Assembly (NCBI GenBank): GCA_009377735.1
Contig: WHTL01000219.1
Coordinates: forward strand, 1-6,546
Direction of reading: 5' to 3'
Length of the DNA: 6,546 nt
Origin: Acidimicrobiia bacterium
Lineage (GTDB): Bacteria; Actinomycetota; Acidimicrobiia; Spongiisociales; ZC4RG35
The notes beneath the pieces were generated by a model. That model was given only the letters and a program-made list of their open reading frames with translations. It searched no databases and had not been told where the DNA came from. The translations under genes were made by a program, and so were the position numbers. Shown piece by piece: positions 1-6,434 of this stretch (the stretch's first letter is position 1; the number at the start of each line of letters is the position of its first letter).

Positions 1-408
1 ACGACCACAACCGAGCTGGCGGCAGTTATCGAAGTCGCCGTTGCCGGGGGTCGACCCGATCGTCGCCATCCTGCACGACGCACCTTCCAAGCACTCCGCA
101 TGACAGTGAACGACGAGCTCGACTCGATTCGGGCCGGTCTCGACTCCGCCATCGAGATCCTGGGCCCTGGTGGCCGCTGTGTGGTCATCTCCTACCACTC
201 GTTGGAGGATCGGATCGTAAAGAGACGTTTCGTGGATGGGGCCACCGGTTGCGTGTGTCCGCCGGATCTACCCGTCTGCGTCTGTGGACGAGAACCGGAA
301 CTGAAGATCCTGACCAAGAAACCAAAAACTCCCAGTGCCGATGAGATTGCCCAGAATCCGAGGGCGCGATCGGCCAAGCTGCGGGTGGCCGAGAGGATCG
401 CATCATGA
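1..408 (+). CDS. rsmH: RsmH (MraW), 16S rRNA cytosine-1402 N4-methyltransferase, C-terminal part
   Basis: Partial gene, open at the left edge; reading frame 1 gives 135 residues and a TGA stop. RsmH uses S-adenosylmethionine to methylate N4 of C1402 in the decoding centre of the 30S subunit. Only the end of the protein is visible. It shows the family block HPARRTFQALR (about 23-33 of the visible part), then VNDELD, then GGRCVVISYHSLEDRIVK, the conserved late strand and loop of the methyltransferase fold. A CxCPPDLPxCxC stretch and the closing NPRARSAKLRVAE segment, both usual in this family, follow. The SAM-binding N-terminal motifs lie upstream of the window. The block reads HPARR where HPATR is more usual, a small variation. 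The stop overlaps the start of the next gene as ATGA. Placement at the head of a dcw cluster is standard. Identification is firm. Confidence 0.96.
   Translation, partial: TTTTELAAVIEVAVAGGRPDRRHPARRTFQALRMTVNDELDSIRAGLDSAIEILGPGGRCVVISYHSLEDRIVKRRFVDGATGCVCPPDLPVCVCGREPELKILTKKPKTPSADEIAQNPRARSAKLRVAERIAS
391..396 (+). promoter_or_regulatory. Ribosome binding site for the ftsL-like gene
   Basis: GAGAGG lies inside the end of rsmH, 8 bases before the ATG at 405. The good purine match and spacing support that ATG as the start of the small membrane protein, with translation coupled to rsmH through the ATGA overlap. Confidence 0.6.
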
Positions 409-869
409 CAACCTCACCGCTACGTGAGTCGATCCGCGCCCGCCCCGGATTGCGGAGCATTCCCGGCTCCAAGCGACGCAGCAGGCCAGTTATCGCCCCA
501 TGGTTCGCCCTGGTCATCGTCCTTGCGATAGCAATGTTCGGTCTGGCTTTCTCCCGAACCGCTCTCGATCGATCCGCATTGGAGCTGAGTCGTCTCAACA
601 CGGCCATCGAGGAGGCTCGGGCGACCAATGAACAACTCGAGCTTGAGGTGGCGCGTAAGGAGAGCCCCGTACGGGTCGCCCCACTCGCCGAAGGACTTGG
701 TCTGGTGGTGCCCGAGGAGCGCCGTCCCCTGGTGGTCGAGGACGTAGTCGAGGCTCCCCGCGGGGTGGAGCGAGCCAGCACCTTCGACACCCCGATCATT
801 GACTCCGGATACGAGGATTCAGTCGACGAAGCCCCAGAGATGGCGGCGTCTTCCGCTGGGGAGCACTAA
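405..869 (+). CDS. ftsL: FtsL-like septum protein (single-pass membrane protein with coiled coil)
   Basis: A 154-residue protein in the position FtsL normally holds, between rsmH and ftsI. FtsL is a bitopic divisome protein that pairs with FtsB/DivIC and helps activate FtsWI. The sequence shows a basic cytoplasmic N-terminus (about 1-30, with KRRSR at 23-27) and one membrane segment at about 31-49. A heptad-like, Glu-rich stretch (about 53-85) likely forms a coiled coil. The segment ESPVRVAPLAEGLGL (86-100) matches the 'region after the coil, ending in LGL/LGM' typical of FtsL. A further 54-residue tail follows, strongly acidic (14 Asp/Glu against 4 Arg) and probably disordered, which is longer than in ordinary FtsL. 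FtsL sequences are poorly conserved, so the name rests on topology, the short motif and position. The start is supported by a Shine-Dalgarno sequence and the ATGA overlap with rsmH; the stop overlaps the ftsI start as TAATG. Confidence 0.82.
   Translation: MTTSPLRESIRARPGLRSIPGSKRRSRPVIAPWFALVIVLAIAMFGLAFSRTALDRSALELSRLNTAIEEARATNEQLELEVARKESPVRVAPLAEGLGLVVPEERRPLVVEDVVEAPRGVERASTFDTPIIDSGYEDSVDEAPEMAASSAGEH
858..863 (+). promoter_or_regulatory. Ribosome binding site for ftsI
   Basis: GGGGAG ends 5 bases before the ATG at 869. It lies within the last codons of the ftsL-like gene, and the two genes share one base (TAATG), so coupled translation is likely. It supports the 869 start over the internal ATG at codon 17, which would remove the basic residues ahead of the membrane segment. 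Confidence 0.6.
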
Positions 870-2638
870 TGCCCGGGCGCGGGGCGGGTCGTCGACTGAA
901 CACGACGACCATTCGGATGGTTTCGGTGATCGTCATCTTCGTCCTGGCATGGGTGGGGCTCGGATACCGGCTCTTCCAGGTGCAGGTGGTCAAGGCCGAT
1001 GAGCTGCGGGAATTGGGAGACCGCCAGCGAATGGTGGAGCGAACACTTCCACCGCAACGGGGCACGATCTTCGACCGAAACGGTGACTTGTTGGCGACGA
1101 CGGTGGATGCCCAAAGCATCTATGCGGTGCCGAACGAGGTGAAGGATCCCGTTCTCACGGCCCAACAGGTCGGGATTATCACCGCCCAGCCGTGGGAGCC
1201 CATCCTCGAAAGGCTCCAGTCCGGTGGGAACTTCGTCTATCTGGCCCGTCAGGTCGAACCCGAGATCGCTACCCAGGTCATGGATATCGGTCTCGCGGGT
1301 GTCTTCACCGAGACCGAGGCATCGCGGGAGTACCCCGCGGGCGACTCCGCAGCCCAAGTGGTGGGCTATGTGGATATCGATGGCAACGGAAATGAGGGTC
1401 TCGAGTACCAGTATGGGTGCAACCAGGACGATGGTGAGCGGGATGACTGTGACGATGTCCTCCGGGGGACGCCGGGTTCCATCCTTTATGAACGCGATCG
1501 TCTCGGGAACCCGATTCCGCAGGGGCGTCGGGAGGAGGTGCCTCCGGTGCCGGGTCTCGATCTGGTGACATCGATCGATCTGCCACTGCAGTACTCCGCC
1601 CAGGAGTCATGTCGTGCCGCACGGGAAAGAACCGAAGCGACGGCCTGTTGGATCGTGGTGTTGGACGTGGAATCCGGCGAGGTGCTTGCCTTGGCAGGAG
1701 CGCCGGCTTTCAACCCCGAGACGCGTCTTGACGCCGAGGGCAACCCGTTCTCTAATTTCGTGGTCAGGGGACAGTACGAGCCTGGTTCGATTCAGAAGAT
1801 GGTCACCGTGTCGGCGGCCCTCGACTCGGATGTGGTTGAGGCCAATACCGTTATCCCCTCGGTCGCTTCCCGGATCGAGATCAATCCCGGTGCGTGTGCC
1901 TCAGGTACCGACGACATCTACGGGTGCTACTCCGATGCAGCACCCCATCCCACTGAGAGCATGAGGGTCAGCGAGGTAATTGCCCGCTCCTCCAATGTCG
2001 GGACCATCAAGATCGGCCAGAGACTCGAACCCGAGACGCTGTATGAATATCTGGAGCGGTTCGGTTTCGGCACGACTACGGGGATAGATCTGAGTGGTGA
2101 GGCGGCCGGCGCCTATAACGACGATGCCTCGTGTGAGGTCTGCATTGCGTCCATGTCGATCGGTTACACAGTCGCCGCGACCCCCCTCCAGATGGCAACG
2201 GCGTATGCGGCCATCGGGAACGACGGGGTATGGACACAACCCCACATCGTCACCGACAAGGTCGACGCCGATGGTTCCATCGTGGAGGTCCAGCCGGAAA
2301 CACGAAGGGTGGTCTCCGAGGAGACCGCGGCCACGGTGAGGGAGCTCCTCGCCGGTGTCGTGGAATCCGGAACCGCCTCGAACGCCAAGGTCAGTGGTTA
2401 CCGGGTCGGTGGGAAGACCGGAACCGCCAACAAGATCGACGAGAACGGCAACTACACCAATGAGACCACTGCCTCCTTTGTGGGCTTGGCACCCATCGAC
2501 GACCCAAAGGTGGTAGTTGGTGTGGTGGTGGATGAACCGAAGACCAAAGCGCGCTTCGGCGCGACGGCCGCTGCCCCTGTTTTTAGCGAAGTCATGGAGC
2601 AGGCGCTCCACCGAATGGGAGTCACCCCCGATGGCTGA
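869..2638 (+). CDS. ftsI: FtsI / PBP3-type class B penicillin-binding protein, septal transpeptidase
   Basis: A 589-residue D,D-transpeptidase that crosslinks septal peptidoglycan, anchored in the membrane with its catalytic domain outside. Visible parts: short basic cytoplasmic N-terminus; membrane anchor at about 16-35; the class B pedestal motif RGTIFDRNG at 64-72; GTPGS at 200-204 near the start of the catalytic half. The active-site motifs are S307-I-Q-K310 (in YEPGSIQK, Ser307 being the acylated nucleophile), S374-S-N376 and K516-T-G518 (in GGKTGTA). ATPLQMATAYAAIGNDG at 437-453 is also characteristic. No PASTA repeats follow; the protein ends soon after the transpeptidase domain, so length is normal for FtsI. 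Oddity: exactly eight cysteines, at 184/194, 248/260, 343/353 and 422/425, all extracytoplasmic and in close pairs, two of them in what look like inserted loops. The gene overlaps murE by 8 bases. The motifs place it firmly in class B; septal rather than elongation role is inferred from the dcw context. Confidence 0.96.
   Translation: MPGRGAGRRLNTTTIRMVSVIVIFVLAWVGLGYRLFQVQVVKADELRELGDRQRMVERTLPPQRGTIFDRNGDLLATTVDAQSIYAVPNEVKDPVLTAQQVGIITAQPWEPILERLQSGGNFVYLARQVEPEIATQVMDIGLAGVFTETEASREYPAGDSAAQVVGYVDIDGNGNEGLEYQYGCNQDDGERDDCDDVLRGTPGSILYERDRLGNPIPQGRREEVPPVPGLDLVTSIDLPLQYSAQESCRAARERTEATACWIVVLDVESGEVLALAGAPAFNPETRLDAEGNPFSNFVVRGQYEPGSIQKMVTVSAALDSDVVEANTVIPSVASRIEINPGACASGTDDIYGCYSDAAPHPTESMRVSEVIARSSNVGTIKIGQRLEPETLYEYLERFGFGTTTGIDLSGEAAGAYNDDASCEVCIASMSIGYTVAATPLQMATAYAAIGNDGVWTQPHIVTDKVDADGSIVEVQPETRRVVSEETAATVRELLAGVVESGTASNAKVSGYRVGGKTGTANKIDENGNYTNETTASFVGLAPIDDPKVVVGVVVDEPKTKARFGATAAAPVFSEVMEQALHRMGVTPDG
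2617..2621 (+). promoter_or_regulatory. Ribosome binding site that sets the murE start
   Basis: GGGAG ends 9 bases before the ATG at 2631. The murE frame stays open upstream to an ATG at 2517, but the extra 38 residues (rich in Trp, Arg and Pro) are just the ftsI gene read in another frame and do not resemble MurE. The Shine-Dalgarno sequence and the protein start MAENLAHLAEL both favour 2631. Confidence 0.7.
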
Positions 2639-4088
2639 GAATCTCGCCCATCTCGCCGAGCTGGTTGGGGGGATTGTCGAGGGTGAGGAAACCGTGACGG
2701 TGTCGGATGCCACCCACGACTCCCGTCAGGCGGGACCCGGCACCCTATTCATCGCGGTGACCGGTTTCACCTCCGACGGACACAATTTTGTGGACGCTGC
2801 TGCGGACAGCGGATCTCCGGCTCTGATGGTGGAGCACGCTGTTTCGGTGGATCGACCCCAGATCATCGTCGAGAACAGTCGTAGAGCGATGCCCACGGTT
2901 GCCGCCGAGATCCATGGGAACCCATCGCGGCGTCTGCAGGTCATAGGTGTAACCGGAACAAACGGGAAGACGACGGTCACCCACATGTTGGAGGCGATTG
3001 TCGAGCACAGTGGTCGTCGGTCTGGCTTGATCGGGACCATCAACACACGTATCGACGGAGACGAAATACCCAATGTGCGTACCACCCCGGAGGCAACCGA
3101 CCTGCAACGACTTCTCGCCCTGATGGTGGAGAGAGACGTCGACATCGTGGCAGCAGAGGTCTCTTCCCACGCACTGGACCTTGGGCGGGTCGATGCCACC
3201 CGCTTTGCCGTAGCTGCATTCACCAACCTCAGCCAGGACCACCTCGACTTTCATGGCACCATCGACGAGTACTTCGAGTGCAAGAAGCTCCTCTTCGATC
3301 CGAAGAGAAGCGAGCAAGCCGTGATATGGATCGACGATCCCCGTGGCCGAGAGTTGTTGGAGACGACAAATGTGGCTGCCACCACGGTCTCAATTGCGGA
3401 CACGACGGCCGACGTCTGGGGCCATGTCGTCGACCGCTCGATGGAACGGACCGCTTTCGACATCCACATCGGCGGGGAGACAGCCCGGGTGAACCTGCCC
3501 CTTGGTGGAGACTTCAATGTCGAGAATGCACTGGTGGCGGCAGCCGCCGTGCACGTCCTGGGGCTGGGGACCGCCGAGATCGTGGACGGTCTGGAGGCAT
3601 TGCCACAGATCCCCGGGCGCTTTGAGGCCATCTCCGATGATGTCCCCTTTAGTGTGATCGTCGACTACGCCCACTCGCCGAACGGTATCGCAGCGGCCAT
3701 TTCTTTTGCGCGAGCCGTGACCACAGGTCGTGTCCTCGCCCTCATCGGCGCAGGAGGTGACCGTGACAGACTCAAACGACCGGCAATGGGAGCCGCCACC
3801 TCCGAGGCGGACCTTGTATACGTCACTTCCGACAACCCCCGTACGGAGGATCCCGAGGCGATCATCGACGCCGTTGCATCGGGAATCCCACCCGAGGTGA
3901 CCTTTTACCGCATCACAGACCGCCGGGCGGCCATCAACGAGATTATCTCAAGCGCCAGGGAGGGCGACACCGTCCTCATCCTCGGGCGCGGTCACGAGCG
4001 CGGTCAGGAGATTGCCGGTGCGGTGGCACCGTTCGACGACCGTCTCGTTGCCCGTGAAGCCGTCGCCTCGAGGCCGGGTGCCCGTTGA
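2631..4088 (+). CDS. murE: MurE, UDP-MurNAc-L-Ala-D-Glu:meso-diaminopimelate ligase
   Basis: A 485-residue cytoplasmic Mur ligase that adds the third residue of the peptidoglycan stem peptide using ATP. Domains in order: an N-terminal UDP-substrate domain (about 1-100) with DSR at 30-32; an ATPase domain with the P-loop GTNGKTT at 109-115; TTPEATDL at 151-158; EVSSHALDLGR at 176-186; and NLSQDHLDFHG at 199-209. Lys218 in ECKKLLF aligns with the carbamylated lysine of the family. The C-terminal domain has YAHSPNG at 346-352, GAGGDRDRLKRP at 373-384, DNPRTEDP at 401-408 and GRGHERGQ at 452-459. The DNPR motif is the known signature for meso-diaminopimelate; lysine-adding enzymes differ there. 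This therefore predicts DAP-type peptidoglycan. It starts inside ftsI (8-base overlap) and its stop overlaps the mraY start as TTGA. No murF follows, although that is the usual neighbour, and there is no second ligase fused to its end. Confidence 0.97.
   Translation: MAENLAHLAELVGGIVEGEETVTVSDATHDSRQAGPGTLFIAVTGFTSDGHNFVDAAADSGSPALMVEHAVSVDRPQIIVENSRRAMPTVAAEIHGNPSRRLQVIGVTGTNGKTTVTHMLEAIVEHSGRRSGLIGTINTRIDGDEIPNVRTTPEATDLQRLLALMVERDVDIVAAEVSSHALDLGRVDATRFAVAAFTNLSQDHLDFHGTIDEYFECKKLLFDPKRSEQAVIWIDDPRGRELLETTNVAATTVSIADTTADVWGHVVDRSMERTAFDIHIGGETARVNLPLGGDFNVENALVAAAAVHVLGLGTAEIVDGLEALPQIPGRFEAISDDVPFSVIVDYAHSPNGIAAAISFARAVTTGRVLALIGAGGDRDRLKRPAMGAATSEADLVYVTSDNPRTEDPEAIIDAVASGIPPEVTFYRITDRRAAINEIISSAREGDTVLILGRGHERGQEIAGAVAPFDDRLVAREAVASRPGAR
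4070..4073 (+). promoter_or_regulatory. Possible weak ribosome binding site for mraY
   Basis: GAGG lies 11 bases before a TTG at 4085, a little far but usable. No ATG or GTG is available in this frame just upstream. The TTG is chosen because the protein then begins MISLLLAAAISLVIS, which fits the conserved first membrane helix of MraY; the next start, GTG at 4121, would cut that helix in half. Confidence 0.4.
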
Positions 4089-4942
4089 TTTCCCTTCTTC
4101 TCGCCGCCGCGATCAGCCTGGTGATAAGCATCTTTGGAACGCCATTTGCCATCAAGTCGTTGCGACGACGTCGTATCGGCCAGTTCATCCAAGATGAGAT
4201 CCTTCCCCAACACGGGCACAAACAAGGTATTCCCACTATGGGTGGAATCGTGTTCGTTCTCGCCGCCGTCACCGGGTACTTCTTGTCACATGTGAGGCTG
4301 TGGCGGCCCACCACCGGATTGACCTTTGATCTGGAGCCGCTCGACCCAGGTGGGCTCCTGGCGATATTCGCTCTTCTAGGCATGGCAACCGTCGGCTTGG
4401 TCGACGACTATCTCAAGGTCTCCAATCGCCGCAGCCTCGGCCTGGGCAAGGCGCCGAAATTCCTCGGTCAGCTCGTCGTCGCCGGGATCTTCGCCTACTC
4501 GGCGACAACGGCCGGAATCTCAACCCAGATCAGCTTTGTGCGACCTCTCGGGGTGGATCTCGGGGTGTTCTTCGTGGTCTTGGTCCTAGTCATGCTCACC
4601 GGCGCAGCCAACGGTGTGAATCTGGCGGACGGAATGGACGGGCTCGCCAGTGGCTCGGGAGCCCTCGTAATTGGGGCCTACACCATCATCGCTTTCTGGC
4701 AATGGAGGAATCCGGACTTCTACAACGCGGTGGATCCTCTCGATCTCGCCATCGTTGCCGCGGCCATGTTTGGCGCCCTCCTCGGTTTCCTTTGGTGGAA
4801 TGCGGCCCCCGCACAGATCATCATGGGTGACGTCGGATCCGAGGGAATCGGCGGGGTGATCGCAGCACTCGCCCTGCTGACGGACACCCATCTTCTTCTC
4901 GTGGTCCTTGGTGGGATCTATGTGGCAGAGACCCTGTCGTGA
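4085..4942 (+). CDS. mraY: MraY, phospho-N-acetylmuramoyl-pentapeptide transferase, N-terminal 285 residues (frame broken)
   Basis: MraY transfers phospho-MurNAc-pentapeptide from UDP to undecaprenyl phosphate, making lipid I at the inner face of the membrane. This frame holds membrane helices 1 to about 9 of the usual ten. Motifs: GTP at 18-20; PTMGGI at 50-55; the catalytic D107-D108-Y-L-K; ANGVNLADGMDGLASG at 175-190; and WWNAAPAQIIMGDVGS at 237-252, with Asp249 matching the third catalytic aspartate. The residue after MGDVGS is Glu, where Leu is more usual. The start is TTG, overlapping the murE stop as TTGA. The frame ends in TGA at 4940-4942, directly after YVAETLS, where intact homologues continue with VIIQ. 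The continuation is present one base back, from 4939. The frame therefore seems to have lost one G near 4939. Alone, this piece lacks the HHH motif and should be inactive. Identity is certain; whether the break is real is not. Confidence 0.93.
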   Translation: MISLLLAAAISLVISIFGTPFAIKSLRRRRIGQFIQDEILPQHGHKQGIPTMGGIVFVLAAVTGYFLSHVRLWRPTTGLTFDLEPLDPGGLLAIFALLGMATVGLVDDYLKVSNRRSLGLGKAPKFLGQLVVAGIFAYSATTAGISTQISFVRPLGVDLGVFFVVLVLVMLTGAANGVNLADGMDGLASGSGALVIGAYTIIAFWQWRNPDFYNAVDPLDLAIVAAAMFGALLGFLWWNAAPAQIIMGDVGSEGIGGVIAALALLTDTHLLLVVLGGIYVAETLS

Positions 4943-4945
4943 TCA
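4937..4945 (+). other. Frameshift site within mraY
   Basis: The sequence reads TCG TGA TCA in the first frame and GTG ATC ATC in the frame one base back. Inserting one G after 4939 would give TCG GTG ATC ATC, encoding S-V-I-I, and would restore one 351-residue MraY with the expected family sequence across the join. No slippery heptamer is present: re-pairing of CTG TCG one base back gives CCT GTC, a poor match. The break may be a base-calling or assembly error, a true mutation, or a real split joined by a GTGA overlap. Confidence 0.85.
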
Positions 4946-5139
4946 TCCAGGTGGCGGTGTTCAAGGCGACCGGTAAACGGGTTTTCCGTATGGCACCCAT
5001 CCATCACCATTTCGATCTGGCAGGCTGGCCGGAGACGACGGTGGTGGTGCGGTTCTGGATACTCACCGGAGTTGGCGTCGCTCTTGGTCTTGGATTCTTC
5101 TATGCCGACTTCATCTCTACCGGTGGGTTGCTGAGATGA
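4939..5139 (+). CDS. mraY: MraY, C-terminal 66 residues, in a separate frame
   Basis: This piece continues MraY one base back from the upstream frame. It opens with GTG at 4939, overlapping the upstream TGA as GTGA. It reads VIIQVAVFKATGKRVFRMAP, then I-HHH-F at residues 21-25, then DLAGWPETTVVVRFWI. This is the conserved MraY loop and start of the last helix (about 34-55). The HHH motif (codons 5002-5010) supplies a histidine known to matter for catalysis in MraY enzymes, so the two pieces need each other. A short tail ending in GGLLR follows. The upstream Shine-Dalgarno candidate (GGCAGAG, 4924-4930) is weak. Together the two pieces give about 351 residues, a normal length. The gene is probably one MraY in life; if truly separate, it would be made by translation restart at the overlap. 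The stop overlaps the murD start as ATGA. Confidence 0.85.
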   Translation: MIIQVAVFKATGKRVFRMAPIHHHFDLAGWPETTVVVRFWILTGVGVALGLGFFYADFISTGGLLR

Positions 5140-6434
5140 GGGTTCTCGTTCTTGGCTCCGGTATCTCCGGAAGGGCGGCAGTCGATCTTGCACACCGAAT
5201 GGGCGATGCCGTGACCGTCGTTGACCCTGAGGGGCATTACGAGGGTTCAACCGAGGTGGCGGTCTCATCGACCCTGACCCCCGGGCTCCTGGAGAATTGT
5301 GACGTGGTGGTGGCCAGCCCCGGGATACCGGAGGACGACCCCATGATCAGGTCGGTAGTGGACAGAGGAATCCCCTTGTGGAGTGAGATCGAGTACGCCT
5401 ACCGCCATCTTGAAGAGCCGGTGGTGGCAATCACCGGCACGAACGGCAAGACCACGGTTACCCAGGCCACCGCATTGATGTTGCAAAAGGCGGGGGTCGA
5501 TGTGGTTGCCGTCGGCAATGTCGGCGATCCCCTTTCGGGGGCCGTCGGTAGCGACACCGAGGTAGCGGTGGCGGAGGTCTCCAGCTTCCAACTGGCGAAC
5601 ATAGACAAGTTCCATCCGGTCTCCTCCGCGGTGCTCAACGTCGCCCCCGACCATCTCGATTGGCATCGCGACATGACCTCCTATGAGAACGCCAAGGCAC
5701 GCATCTTCGAGAACCAGACCTCTGACGAGATCTGCGTCTATGACGCCGACGATCCCGGTGCGGCCCGGCTGGTGAAACGTGCTCCGGCTCGCACCATTGC
5801 AGTATCAGGGCGTCGTCGCCCCGACGACGGCTGGGGCGTCGAGGAGGATGTGTTGCGCGTTGGGCCGGTCACGGTTGCCCTCTCCGACGTGGTCCTATCC
5901 GATCCTCCATCCCTCTCGAATCTGGCAATATCCGCCGTTCTTGCACTTGATGTCGGCGCCAACGCCACCGCCGTCGAGGAGGTTATGCGGTCGTTTCGAC
6001 CTGATACCCACCGGCGAACCCTGGTGGCGGAGATCGATGGGGTGCGCTGGGTCAATGACTCAAAGGCGACCAATCCACACGCGGCCTTGGCAGCCATTGC
6101 TGCAGAAACTTCTGTGATCCTGATTGCGGGTGGTCTAGCCAAGGGACTGGACAACGTATCCCTGGCTTATGCAGCCGGTGTTCGCTACGTCATAGGACTC
6201 GGGACCTCCGGCCCCGATCTCGTCGACGCGGCGCAGGAGGGGACGATGGCGACCGATATTGCCGACGCCGTTCGGATTGCCAACACAATCGCCGAGCCGG
6301 GCGATACCGTTCTGTTGGCACCGGGTGGTGCCAGCTTTGATCAATTCGACTCCTACGCCCATCGAGGCGACCGTTTCACCGAGGAGGTTGGGCTGATCCG
6401 AAGGCAACGCCAAGAGATGGGTGAAAGCAAATGA
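5136..6434 (+). CDS. murD: MurD, UDP-MurNAc-L-alanine:D-glutamate ligase
   Basis: A 432-residue cytoplasmic Mur ligase that adds D-glutamate to UDP-MurNAc-L-Ala with ATP, the step before MurE. The N-terminal Rossmann-like domain opens with VLVLGSGISGRAA (3-15) and contains SPGIP (61-65), both typical of MurD. The ATPase domain shows the P-loop GTNGKTT (101-107), GNVGDPL (127-133), EVSSFQL (147-153) and APDHLDWH (170-177). Lys187 in ENAKARIF sits where the family's carbamylated lysine does. The C-terminal domain has WVNDSKATNPHAA (305-317), AGGLAKG (331-337) and LLAPGGASFDQF (393-404), the last being a variant of the usual SPACASFDQF. Length is normal and no key motif is missing. EVSSFQL and the SPGIP segment separate it from MurC, MurE and MurF. 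The start ATG overlaps the mraY stop (ATGA) with a weak GGTGGG 8 bases upstream; the stop overlaps the next start (ATGA). Confidence 0.96.
   Translation: MRVLVLGSGISGRAAVDLAHRMGDAVTVVDPEGHYEGSTEVAVSSTLTPGLLENCDVVVASPGIPEDDPMIRSVVDRGIPLWSEIEYAYRHLEEPVVAITGTNGKTTVTQATALMLQKAGVDVVAVGNVGDPLSGAVGSDTEVAVAEVSSFQLANIDKFHPVSSAVLNVAPDHLDWHRDMTSYENAKARIFENQTSDEICVYDADDPGAARLVKRAPARTIAVSGRRRPDDGWGVEEDVLRVGPVTVALSDVVLSDPPSLSNLAISAVLALDVGANATAVEEVMRSFRPDTHRRTLVAEIDGVRWVNDSKATNPHAALAAIAAETSVILIAGGLAKGLDNVSLAYAAGVRYVIGLGTSGPDLVDAAQEGTMATDIADAVRIANTIAEPGDTVLLAPGGASFDQFDSYAHRGDRFTEEVGLIRRQRQEMGESK

Noticed and set aside
262..288. Four-cysteine cluster in RsmH as a possible new metal site
   Set aside because: The CxCPPDLPxCxC stretch is a normal feature of RsmH in many bacteria.
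2517..2630. A longer MurE start at ATG 2517
   Set aside because: The extra residues are ftsI read in another frame, rich in Arg and Trp, with no MurE likeness. The ATG at 2631 has a good Shine-Dalgarno sequence and gives a normal N-terminus.
1901..2713. Long open frame of 270 codons on the minus strand opposite ftsI and murE
   Set aside because: It lies wholly opposite two clear genes with intact motifs, its translation resembles no family I know, and long antisense frames are expected in GC-rich coding DNA. The same holds for minus-strand frames at 185-799, 866-1357 and 2745-3317.
4040..4088. MurE-MurF fusion that would explain the missing murF
   Set aside because: MurE ends normally soon after its FDDRLVAREA segment, and no second ligase domain follows.
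4925..4945. Programmed -1 ribosomal frameshift in mraY
   Set aside because: No slippery heptamer or homopolymer run is present, and re-pairing one base back is poor at both codons. A missing base explains the site better.
5434..5463. Similarity between DNA here and at 2953-2982 as a possible repeat
   Set aside because: Both encode the ITGTNGKTT-type P-loop of the Mur ligase family (MurD and MurE), so the likeness is homology, not a DNA repeat.
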